Below, piece after piece: positions 56,829-64,000 of a DNA stretch of 64,000 nt. This stretch comes from Pseudoglutamicibacter albus (GTDB lineage Bacteria > Actinomycetota > Actinomycetes > Actinomycetales > Micrococcaceae). The stretch spans positions 62,001 to 126,000 of the forward strand of contig NZ_JAKRCW010000001.1 in NCBI RefSeq assembly GCF_022346425.1, given 5' to 3'. A model generated the notes under the pieces. That model did not search any database. It was not told the origin of the DNA and worked only from the letters and a program-made list of their open reading frames with translations. Both the position numbers and the translations under genes were made by a program. Each line of letters opens with the position of its first letter. Positions within the stretch are counted from its first letter, which is position 1.

Positions 56829-58679
56829 ATGGCGGATCAGAGTATTCCGCAACCGCCGCAACAGCCCGGCGGCGGGCAGCAGCCGCAGAACAATCAATAC
56901 GGCGGCTATCCGCAACAAGGTGGACACCCACAACAGGGCGGATCCCCACAGCACAACGGCTACCCGCAACAGGGCGGTTACCCGCAGCAAGGTAACTACC
57001 CGCAGCAACCTGGTTTTCAGGGTGGTCCGCAGGCACCTAAACCGAACCCGTTCCAGGGCATCGGTAAAGACGTTTACATCAAGCTCGGCACCGTGCTCGG
57101 TATCGGTGTTGGCGCAGCGGTTGTCTCCTCACTGATTTTCGGTTTCCTCTACTGGGCCGTATATGAGAAGAAGTCGTGGGCCGGCATGTCAGCGTTCATG
57201 CATGAAAACTTCTTCTCGTTCATGCATTTGCCGGCTGCCGGTTTCCGTAACGTCCTCCACTATCACGGCGACAGCGCGACTTTCTCTCCTCTGACGATCT
57301 CGGTTCTCACCTTGATCGCGATATGGTTCTTCGGCCGCAAGCTGCGTTCCACCACGTTGGTCTCTAACTGGATCGCAAAGCTCGTGATCGCTGCCGCATC
57401 CGGCCTGGCGTTCTGGGGCGCACTGGTGATTCTCTCCGCGATCTTCGCGTGGGCTCCCGGCGGCGGAAGCGGTGCCTGGGCCGGCTCGTTCGGCGGCGCC
57501 GTCTACACCCTTGTGACGGTTGGCGGTCTGGTCTGGTACCTGCTCTCCCCGAAGGGCATCCCGGACAAACTCAACATCGGTGCCGCTGTGCGTTTGCTCC
57601 TGGAACACCTTGCCGTTGTCGGTGTTTTCGGGTTCCTCTTTAGCCTCTTGAACATCCTGACCGCTGGTGGCTACGCCCCTAAGGGTGAGATGTTCATCAG
57701 TGTCCTCGCGGGCATCCCGCACGTCGTCTTCAGCTGGTTCAACGCGATCTACTTGGGCTCCTTCTCGACCGGCTACGGCAGCTCATTCGGCTACGGCGGC
57801 TACGATTGGTGGGCTGTACTCGTCGGCGTCATCGTCGCGCTTCTCGCGCTGGCTATTTTCGCGTTGCGCTGGGCAGCACGCGGCCAGGCTGCCGCTCCAC
57901 TGAGCGCAAGCTGGCGCCTGCCAGCGGTCTACGCGGCAGGTGGCTTGTTCATGCTCTTCGCCCTGTTCTCCGGGACGGATGCTGACTTCTCCGCTGGCGC
58001 TAGCCTTGCAGGCTGGAACTTCATCCTGTTGGCGCTCGTCGGTGCCGCCATCGAAGCGTTGGCACGCTATGTTGTCCCGGCATCCATGGGCTTCCTGCCT
58101 GGCACACTACTCAGCTGGATCAACGTGGGTATCCCGGAAGGTCCACAGAACTTCCAGCAGCTGGGTCAGGTTGCGCAGCAGCGCCGCCAAGAGTCCCAGG
58201 CACGCATGCAGCACATGCAACAGCAGATGCAGCAACAAGGCCAGCAGTACCCTCAGCAGAACCCGTACGGTTACGGTCAGCAGGGTGGAGCTCCGACGCC
58301 ACCACAGCAGGGCCAGTCAGGCCAAGCAGGTCCTTATGGTCAGCCAGGCCAGCAGGGCGGGGCTCCGATGCCTCCGCAGCCAGGCCAGTCAGCCCAGCCA
58401 GGGCCATATGGCCAGTCGGGCCCGTACGGTCAGGCACCTCAGCGGGGTGGCGCGCCGATGCCTCCGCAGCCAGGCCAGCCACCTCAGCAAGGCCAACCGG
58501 GCGCTTACGGCCAGCAGGCTCAGCAGGGTGGTCAGCAGGGTCAACAGGGCGGTCAGGTGCCGCTCCCGCCGCAGCCGAACGGCCAGAACGGACAGAACAG
58601 CCAGGGCAACCAAGGTGACCAGGGTGGTCAGAACAGCCAGGGTGGTCAGCCGCAGAACCCTAACGGTCAGAACCAGTAA
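56829..58679 (+). CDS. Large multi-pass membrane protein with Gln/Pro/Gly-rich ends
   Basis: 616 aa from ATG 56829 with GAGGAG upstream. Residues 1-70 are a low-complexity region of GGYPQQ-type repeats. About nine membrane helices follow (for example GVGAAVVSSLIFGFLYW, LVIAAASGLAFWGALVIL and WWAVLVGVIVALLALAIF). The last ~170 residues are again disordered and Q/G/P-rich with repeated PPQPGQ and GQQGG units. No transport or enzyme motif is recognised. A strong terminator follows. Confidence 0.72.
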   Translation: MADQSIPQPPQQPGGGQQPQNNQYGGYPQQGGHPQQGGSPQHNGYPQQGGYPQQGNYPQQPGFQGGPQAPKPNPFQGIGKDVYIKLGTVLGIGVGAAVVSSLIFGFLYWAVYEKKSWAGMSAFMHENFFSFMHLPAAGFRNVLHYHGDSATFSPLTISVLTLIAIWFFGRKLRSTTLVSNWIAKLVIAAASGLAFWGALVILSAIFAWAPGGGSGAWAGSFGGAVYTLVTVGGLVWYLLSPKGIPDKLNIGAAVRLLLEHLAVVGVFGFLFSLLNILTAGGYAPKGEMFISVLAGIPHVVFSWFNAIYLGSFSTGYGSSFGYGGYDWWAVLVGVIVALLALAIFALRWAARGQAAAPLSASWRLPAVYAAGGLFMLFALFSGTDADFSAGASLAGWNFILLALVGAAIEALARYVVPASMGFLPGTLLSWINVGIPEGPQNFQQLGQVAQQRRQESQARMQHMQQQMQQQGQQYPQQNPYGYGQQGGAPTPPQQGQSGQAGPYGQPGQQGGAPMPPQPGQSAQPGPYGQSGPYGQAPQRGGAPMPPQPGQPPQQGQPGAYGQQAQQGGQQGQQGGQVPLPPQPNGQNGQNSQGNQGDQGGQNSQGGQPQNPNGQNQ

Positions 58680-58698
58680 CGGTTGAATCACGGTTCGC

Positions 58699-58733
58699 GT
58701 GGGCCTCAGCATCGATAAGGTGCTGAGGCCCAC
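58699..58733 (+). terminator. Terminator of the Gln/Pro/Gly-rich membrane protein gene
   Basis: Perfect 13-bp stem GTGGGCCTCAGCA with its complement, loop TCGATAAGG, 20 bp after the stop. Confidence 0.75.
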
Positions 58734-58891
58734 CGTTCGTTTACCGGCGCCGTTCGTTTAAATGCACCGCTGTAACCGCTCCGTTCGAGCTGTTGTGTGG
58801 GCGGCATCGGACGTGTTTTTAACCGCTTCGCTCAATCTGGCGGAGTTCGGCTGAGGTTTTGCGCGAGTTCTCGCGTAATGTGTGAGGCACA

Positions 58892-59230
58892 ATGATTTTC
58901 AAGGCTGTCGGCAGTTCTCGTCCCTATCCAGATCACGGGTACAACACGTCCCGTGACTGGGCTGGCGTGTCTCCGCGGCAGGTTCGCTTGGCGGACCTGA
59001 TCACAACCAAAGACACGCTGGACCTCACCCAGCTACTGAGTGAGGACTCGACGTTCTTCGGGGACCTCTTCCCGCACGTCATCAAATACAGAGGTGAAAT
59101 GTACCTCGAGGATGGCCTGCATCGTGCGCTACGCACGGCGCTGTATCGCCGCGAAGTCATGCACGCTCGTGTACTGGACCTGGATGCCTTGAATTCTGGT
59201 GGTGCCCAGACGAGGAGGCGCGGCGCATGA
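58892..59230 (+). CDS. ParB-like small protein
   Basis: 112 aa. The segment VIKYRGEMYLEDGLHRALRTALYRREVMHARVL resembles the DGHHR...A...ARV core of ParB/Srx-like domains. No DNA-binding HTH is evident. The C-terminus is short and basic. Its stop overlaps the next gene (ATGA), so it is coupled to the LytR_C protein. Function unknown. Confidence 0.7.
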   Translation: MIFKAVGSSRPYPDHGYNTSRDWAGVSPRQVRLADLITTKDTLDLTQLLSEDSTFFGDLFPHVIKYRGEMYLEDGLHRALRTALYRREVMHARVLDLDALNSGGAQTRRRGA

Positions 59231-59913
59231 GCGTCAAGAACTCTGACTCGATGCCCGCCTCCACACCGCCAGAAGATCACGACGCAGAAACCCGCAACAC
59301 AGACGAGCACAGCACGGGCGAGCGCAACATCGGCGAGGACCGGGTGGTGGCTTCTGAACCGTTGCCGCTGTTGATCACGGAACAAGACCAGGGGGTAGCT
59401 AAACGGGCGCGCGCCTGGGTTATGGCTGGCCTGATTGCGCTCAGTGTTGCCGGTACCACGTTGGGGTATGTGTGGTGGCAACGTGGAACGTGGTCACCGG
59501 ATTTCCGTGCACCGAACCCCGCGGTTGTGTGCCCGGTATGGTCTCTGACGCCAGCGGAGCCACGTGAGGTCACGTTGAATGTTTTCAACGCTTCACAGCG
59601 CGAAGGCATCGCGACCGATGCGGCGAATCACCTGCGTGAGCGCGGCTTTGACGTCAAGACGGTCCGTAACGCGACGCTGGATCCCGAAACCGCGGAGTCC
59701 GTCGCGATGATTTATGCAGGCCCGGAAGATACCGGGAAGGCCCTGGCCGTGCAGAAGCAGATCCCAGGCTCGCAGGTTGTGTTACAGCCGGACCGGACCA
59801 ACGGCATCTTGGATCTCGCGTTGGGTGTCAAATACAAGGGTGTTGCCCCGGTGGAGAAGGTCCGTCACGGCAACGGGATGCTCAACTGCACCAAGCCGTG
59901 GTTTGAACGCTGA
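59227..59913 (+). CDS. LytR C-terminal domain protein
   Basis: 228 aa. Cytoplasmic N-terminal ~55 residues, one membrane helix (ARAWVMAGLIALSVAGTTLGY), then an extracytoplasmic LytR_C domain (VTLNVFNASQREGIATDAA, GFDVKTVRNATLD, LDLALGVKYKGVAP). The domain occurs at the C-terminus of LytR-CpsA-Psr wall-polymer ligases or alone in Actinobacteria, suggesting a cell-envelope role. Overlaps the ParB-like gene by 4 bp. Confidence 0.85.
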   Translation: MSVKNSDSMPASTPPEDHDAETRNTDEHSTGERNIGEDRVVASEPLPLLITEQDQGVAKRARAWVMAGLIALSVAGTTLGYVWWQRGTWSPDFRAPNPAVVCPVWSLTPAEPREVTLNVFNASQREGIATDAANHLRERGFDVKTVRNATLDPETAESVAMIYAGPEDTGKALAVQKQIPGSQVVLQPDRTNGILDLALGVKYKGVAPVEKVRHGNGMLNCTKPWFER

Positions 59914-60075
59914 ACCCTGAACCCCTTCTTATTCACCCTGGTGGTCGGTTGTTCCTCGGTTCGTCATAATTCATATACGATTTATTGTGATCCGGCGCAC
60001 GGGGACTACGATGGCGGCAACGGCCTCTACCGGCCAGTAACTTTCGGCCCGTGAATCATGTAAGGGGATTCAGCG

Positions 60076-61416
60076 ATGCCTAACGCCGCAGTACGCGCCA
60101 ATCGGACTCGTGTTGCTTTTGCGACGCTCGTGGGAACCACTGTTGAGTGGTATGACTTCTTTATTTATGCCAACGCTGTTGCGCTCGTGTTCGCGCACCA
60201 GTTCTTTGCCCCGCTAGGCGATACGGGTGCGCAGCTGGTTGCTTTCGCATCGGTCGGTTTGTCTTTCTTGTTCCGGCCGCTTGGTGCCTTCCTTGCTGGC
60301 CACTATGGCGATAAGCTGGGGCGGCGCAAGATGCTCGTGATCACGTTGCTGTTGATGGGTGGCGCGACCACGGCGATCGGTTTGATCCCAACCTATGCCG
60401 CGATCGGTGTCGCGGCTCCGCTGCTGCTGTTGGCGATGCGCATTCTGCAGGGTATTTCCGCAGGTGGTGAATGGGGCGGCGCCGTCCTGATGGCGGTCGA
60501 ACACGCTGGCCGTGAACGTCGCGGTCTTGCAGGTGCAGTCCCGCAGCTGGGTGTCCCGCTGGGTATGTTGCTGGCTTCGGGCACGATGGCGCTCATGACG
60601 GGCGTGATCGCCCCGACTGAAGAGGCGTTCAACTCGTGGGGTTGGCGTGTCCCGTTCCTGCTGTCCTTCCTGTTGGTGTTCTTGGGCTACTGGGTCCGCC
60701 GTTCGGTTGATGAGTCGCCTGTGTTCCAGGAGATCGCTGAACGTAAGGAGCAGATCCACATGCCGTTGGTTCAGTTGTTCAAGAAGTACTGGTACCTCGT
60801 GGTTTTGGGTGCGCTCGTGTTCGCGGGTAACAACGCCTCCGGCTACATGACTACTGGCGGGTTCATCACCAACTACACAACCAAGTCGCTGGGCATGAAC
60901 CCTACGGATGTGCTACTCGCGGTGACGGCGGGTTCGTTCTTCTGGTTCGTGTTCACGCTCCTTTCGGGTTTTATGGCTGACGCGATCGGGCGTGTGCGCA
61001 CCTACCAGATCGGGTTCATCATCCTGGGTATCTCTGTGTTCTTGGTGTTCCCGATGATTTCGACGAAGTCGCTGGGGATGCTCTACCTCGCGCTGTTGCT
61101 GTTCTCGGTTGGTTTGGGCCTCACGTATGGCCCGCAGTCGGCCCTGTATTCGGAGATGTTCCCGGCTTCGGTCCGGTTCTCTGGTGTCTCGGTTTCGTAC
61201 GCGATCGGTGCGATCATCGGTGGCGCGTTCTCCCCGATGATCGCGAAGGCGATCTTCGATGCGACCGGCTCCACGGTCATGATTTCTTGGTACTTGCTGA
61301 TCTTCGTGGTGATCGCTTTGGTTGCGGTCTCGTTGATCCGTGATCGTAAGGGTATTGACCTCTCGATTAGCAACGAGGCCGAGCAGGCTCACGGTGCTCT
61401 GGTTTTCCATAAATAG
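60076..61416 (+). CDS. MHS-family MFS transporter
   Basis: 446 aa, twelve predicted helices. MHS signatures: FATLVGTTVEWYDFFIYANA, GHYGDKLGRRKML and [21 protein letters not shown]. No inserted loop, unlike the relative at 18682. TAAGGGGATT is the ribosome site. It may import a dicarboxylate or similar organic acid, but no catabolic gene is adjacent; the substrate is open. Confidence 0.87.
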   Translation: MPNAAVRANRTRVAFATLVGTTVEWYDFFIYANAVALVFAHQFFAPLGDTGAQLVAFASVGLSFLFRPLGAFLAGHYGDKLGRRKMLVITLLLMGGATTAIGLIPTYAAIGVAAPLLLLAMRILQGISAGGEWGGAVLMAVEHAGRERRGLAGAVPQLGVPLGMLLASGTMALMTGVIAPTEEAFNSWGWRVPFLLSFLLVFLGYWVRRSVDESPVFQEIAERKEQIHMPLVQLFKKYWYLVVLGALVFAGNNASGYMTTGGFITNYTTKSLGMNPTDVLLAVTAGSFFWFVFTLLSGFMADAIGRVRTYQIGFIILGISVFLVFPMISTKSLGMLYLALLLFSVGLGLTYGPQSALYSEMFPASVRFSGVSVSYAIGAIIGGAFSPMIAKAIFDATGSTVMISWYLLIFVVIALVAVSLIRDRKGIDLSISNEAEQAHGALVFHK

Positions 61417-61489
61417 AATTGCTGACTAGGATCCGTCACTAGGAGGCGTCATGCGACAATCAGCGGTAGGGATTGTTGCATCGGCGCTT

Positions 61490-61570
61490 CCCGCGTAACT
61501 TAGTGAGTCAGGGGCCCTAGGTAAACGGGGGCCTAGCTGAAAGGGAACTACGAGCGTGATGCGACGCAGT
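61490..61570 (+). promoter_or_regulatory. Possible structured leader of the ECF transporter operon
   Basis: Between the MHS gene and the S component: GGGGCCC, then CTAGG/CCTAG arms, then GAAAGGGAAC. It could be a small riboswitch or just a hairpin; I cannot match it to a known class. Confidence 0.25.
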
Positions 61571-61587
61571 TGGAGCGAGGTCATCTG

Positions 61588-62256
61588 ATGCCCGCTATGC
61601 AAAAGTTCGCTGCACATGGCAGCAAGTATGGGCAGTTGACGCTGTTCATGGTCCCGTTGGGGATCGCGATCAACTTCATTGCTGGGCAGATTGTTCTTCT
61701 GCTCAAGCTGCCTGTGTATATGGATGCGATTGGAACCATCCTGGTGGGTGCGGTGTGTGGCCCGCTGCCGGGTGCCTTGGTTGGTTTGCTCACCAACCTG
61801 ATCAATGCGATCACGTTGCCGACGCTGGTGCCGTACGCGATCGTTTCGGTTCTGATCGGTTTGGTCGCCGGTTGGCTTTCCCGTGTCGGCTGGTTCCGTA
61901 ACGTGTTCCATGTGACGTTCGCTGCGTTCATTTTCGCGCTCATCGGTGGTTTCATCGGTTCGCTCATCACCATCTGGGTTTTCGGTGGCTTGTCCGCCTC
62001 CGGTGTTGGCTGGGTGACCGGTATTCTCCGATCGCTTGGCGTGGGTGAAACCGCGGCTGTGTTCTTGGCCTCGATGCCGCTGGACTTCATCGACAAGGTC
62101 CCGTCTGCGTTCATCGCGTGGCTGATTATTCTGCGGATGCCTACCCGCGTGTTGGTCAAGTTGCCGTTGGGCGACAGGTATTTGAAGCCGCAGAAGACGC
62201 ACGATGCGTTGGCTGATGAACAGAAGCATCCGGGCGAATTGACGTTGGGTCGGTGA
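61588..62256 (+). CDS. ECF transporter S (substrate-binding) component
   Basis: 222 aa, about six membrane helices. The hydrophobic N-terminus (LTLFMVPLGIAINFIAGQIVLLL), the aliphatic helix run and the position before T and A genes define an energy-coupling-factor S subunit. The substrate is probably a vitamin or cofactor precursor, but I cannot assign it. GAGCGAGG precedes the ATG. The stop overlaps the T-component start. Confidence 0.8.
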   Translation: MPAMQKFAAHGSKYGQLTLFMVPLGIAINFIAGQIVLLLKLPVYMDAIGTILVGAVCGPLPGALVGLLTNLINAITLPTLVPYAIVSVLIGLVAGWLSRVGWFRNVFHVTFAAFIFALIGGFIGSLITIWVFGGLSASGVGWVTGILRSLGVGETAAVFLASMPLDFIDKVPSAFIAWLIILRMPTRVLVKLPLGDRYLKPQKTHDALADEQKHPGELTLGR

Positions 62257-63104
62257 TGGGAATGACTCAGAAAGCTCAGACTCAAGCCGCGCAGGTCGAG
62301 GATCTGCGTGCCTACTATGTGGATCGCTATTCCCAGCCGTACCGGCTAGGGAACCCGATCCGGGACTTGAACCCGCTGGTTCTGTTCGTGTTCCTGTTGG
62401 CGATTGCGATTGCGTCAGTCGCGTTGCCATGGCCTGTTCTGGCGCCCACCATCGGCTGTGTGCTGTTCGTGGTGATCGCGATTCTTGCGGGCCGCGCTAA
62501 ACAGTTCATTCCTCTGTATCTCAAGCTGTTCCTCGGCGTGGGTTCGGTCCTGTTCATCCTGCGCGTGTTCTTGATCGCGCCGGAAGAAGGCGCGACCGTC
62601 TACTGGAGCTGGGGCGACAACCTGGCGCTGTCTAGCACCTCGATCGCTGCGGCCGCCCGCTTCACGCTCGTCGTGATGTCTTTGTGCGGCGCTTTGGCGT
62701 TGTTCTTCCAGCTGGTCCCAGCTAAGAACCTGATGCTCGCGTTGCAGGGCGTTGGGTTGTCTTCCCGCTCGACCTACGTTGTGCTCTCTTCCTTCCAGTC
62801 GATCACTGATCTTCAGAAGATGTCGAAGGTTGTGGTGGATGCGCAGAAGGCTCGCGGTATTGAGATGGAGGGCGGTTTCTTCCGCCGCGTTGCAGCGTTC
62901 TTCCCGATCATCACCCCGGTGTTCCTCGCGGCGATCGGTCAGACGGAGGAACGTGCGCTCGCTTTGGATGCGCGTGCGTTCAACGTTCCAGAGAAACCTT
63001 CACAGTTGTCGTTCCTGCCTAAAGTTGGCGTGGGACAGTGGCTACTGGTTTTGGTCTCGTTGGTGATTGCTGTGGGCTCCATCGTTCTGGCCGTGGTCCT
63101 GTAG
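62256..63104 (+). CDS. ECF transporter T (EcfT) component
   Basis: About 282 aa from the ATG overlapping the S-component stop (TGATG), or GTG 62253. Five to six helices, with two coupling motifs for the ATPases: AQKARGIEMEGG and ALDARAFNVP. A RNP-like LRAYYVDRYSQPYRLGNPIRDLNPL N-terminus is usual for EcfT. Ten bases later the A component starts. Confidence 0.88.
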   Translation: MGMTQKAQTQAAQVEDLRAYYVDRYSQPYRLGNPIRDLNPLVLFVFLLAIAIASVALPWPVLAPTIGCVLFVVIAILAGRAKQFIPLYLKLFLGVGSVLFILRVFLIAPEEGATVYWSWGDNLALSSTSIAAAARFTLVVMSLCGALALFFQLVPAKNLMLALQGVGLSSRSTYVVLSSFQSITDLQKMSKVVVDAQKARGIEMEGGFFRRVAAFFPIITPVFLAAIGQTEERALALDARAFNVPEKPSQLSFLPKVGVGQWLLVLVSLVIAVGSIVLAVVL

Positions 63105-63113
63105 GGGGTTCTT

Positions 63114-64000
63114 GTGAACATTGTTGAGCTGAAGAACGTTTCGTTTTCGTACACGCATCAGCAGGAGCGCGCGCTGGATGGCGTGAACCTTGAGCTGGCC
63201 GGGGGGAAGCTGTATGGCGTGGTGGGCAGCAACGCCGCAGGTAAGTCCACGCTGGCTTCCCTGATGCGTGGTTTGATCCCGTACTTCCACTCGGGTGATC
63301 TGGAAGGTGAGGTCTTCTTGTGGGGCCGCGCGCTTGAAGAGTGGTCGCCTGCCGAGTTGTCTCGCCGGATCGGTTATGTGTTCCAGAACCCGTTCACGCA
63401 GATCTCCGGTGTGCGTGAGACGGTGTTTGAGGAGATCGCTTTCGGTTTGGAGAACCTGGGGCTCACGCGCGAAGAGATCGTTGATCGCGTGCTGCAGGTC
63501 GCTGAGCGGATGGACCTGCTCCCGCTGATGGAGAAGGACCCTAACGGTTTGTCGGGTGGTCAGCGTCAGAAGGTCGCGTTCGCTGCGGTGATCGCGATGG
63601 ACGCGGACTTCATTGTGATCGATGAGCCGACCTCGCAACTTGACCCGGAATCCTCGGAAGAGGTTTTCCGGATCATCGCCCAGTTGAAGGAGCGGGGTAA
63701 GACGCTGGTTCTGGTTGAACACAAAGTGGACTTGCTCGCCGAATACGCTGATGAGCTGATCGTGATCGATAAGGGCCGTGTCACGGCCGCTGGTCCTGCG
63801 CGTGAAGTGTTTGCTTCGCAACAGCTGGTCGATGCGGATGTTCCGCGCCCGGAGGTCACGCAGCTTGCGTTCGCGTTGCGTGAGGCCGGTGTTGCTGTTG
63901 ATCCGTTGCCGATCACGTGCGCGCAGGCGCTGGAGGCGTTCGCTTTCGTTGGTGGCGGCACTGCTACTGGTAGCACGGTTGCTGGCGGTGGCGTTGTGAA
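63114..64000 (+). CDS. ECF transporter ATPase (EcfA), cut by window end
   Basis: GTG start at 63114, open to the last base (295 codons visible). Walker A GSNAAGKSTLAS, Q-loop YVFQNPFTQI, signature LSGGQRQKVAFAAVIA, Walker B FIVIDEPTSQLDPES and switch His in LVEHKVDLL. The C-terminus continues beyond the window; many relatives are ATPase fusions, so a second ATPase domain may follow. Confidence 0.9.
   Translation, partial: MNIVELKNVSFSYTHQQERALDGVNLELAGGKLYGVVGSNAAGKSTLASLMRGLIPYFHSGDLEGEVFLWGRALEEWSPAELSRRIGYVFQNPFTQISGVRETVFEEIAFGLENLGLTREEIVDRVLQVAERMDLLPLMEKDPNGLSGGQRQKVAFAAVIAMDADFIVIDEPTSQLDPESSEEVFRIIAQLKERGKTLVLVEHKVDLLAEYADELIVIDKGRVTAAGPAREVFASQQLVDADVPRPEVTQLAFALREAGVAVDPLPITCAQALEAFAFVGGGTATGSTVAGGGVV

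Overview
The window is about 60% GC and carries gene neighbourhoods and families typical of Actinobacteria, most likely Micrococcales/Micrococcaceae: an ffs (SRP RNA)-dnaX-recR-lysC block, purS-purQ-purL, DUF3151 beside class II aldolase, DUF3159, a CE1758/CE1759-type flavin monooxygenase/reductase pair, and DUF6318 lipoproteins. The genus is inferred only loosely. No CRISPR array, rRNA or prophage was seen.

Layout. 1-1.5 kb: 3' part of a secreted PKD-domain protein followed by a broken DUF6318 lipoprotein remnant. 1.5-7.8 kb: a hypothetical protein, xth, an acyl-CoA ligase, nadE, a low-complexity acidic protein and pyrE. 7.8-15.9 kb: a three-gene ABC exporter whose ATPase seems to start at ATT, a flavin monooxygenase/FMN reductase pair, a SpoU methyltransferase, fba and a DUF3151 protein. 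The gaps in this stretch contain about fourteen copies of a ~30-bp intergenic repeat family. 16-20.2 kb: a divergent cluster (glutaryl-CoA dehydrogenase-like, class III CoA-transferase, MHS transporter) that looks like glutarate catabolism. 20.3-30.4 kb: purA, a nitrilase-family amidase, corA, metY with a CoA-binding protein, a histidine phosphatase, an M20 hydrolase, a CitE-like lyase and an amino-acid permease. 30.5-34.7 kb: acs and an NtaA/DmoA-type monooxygenase, divergent. 34.8-44.5 kb: purSQL, gdhA, a DUF3159 protein, a glycolate-oxidase-like flavoprotein, a conserved actinobacterial protein and aspA. 44.6-46.2 kb: a lower-GC Schlafen/AlbA_2-type regulator bracketed by two copies of one palindrome. 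46.3-52.6 kb: lysC, a small hypothetical, recR, dnaX, a CsbD-like protein, SRP RNA and tRNA-Ser(GGA). 52.6-54.4 kb: an intact IS1249-type element with an 8-bp target duplication, inserted among many short repeats. 54.8-56.6 kb: an intact DUF6318-PKD operon, paralogous to the left edge. 56.8-64 kb: a Q/P/G-rich membrane protein, a ParB-like protein with a LytR_C protein, an MHS transporter, and an ECF vitamin-type transporter whose ATPase runs off the window.

How it fits together. Three S-box (SAM-I) riboswitches lie within 7.5 kb, upstream of metY, of acs and of the FMN monooxygenase. This suggests a methionine/sulfur regulon that includes acetyl-CoA supply for O-acetylhomoserine. Nucleotide synthesis (pyrE, purA, purSQL), NAD synthesis and nitrogen genes (gdhA, aspA) make up the housekeeping part. 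The least explained parts are the DUF6318-PKD duplicate loci, the clustered intergenic repeats, the palindrome-flanked regulator, and the short-repeat array near the IS element.
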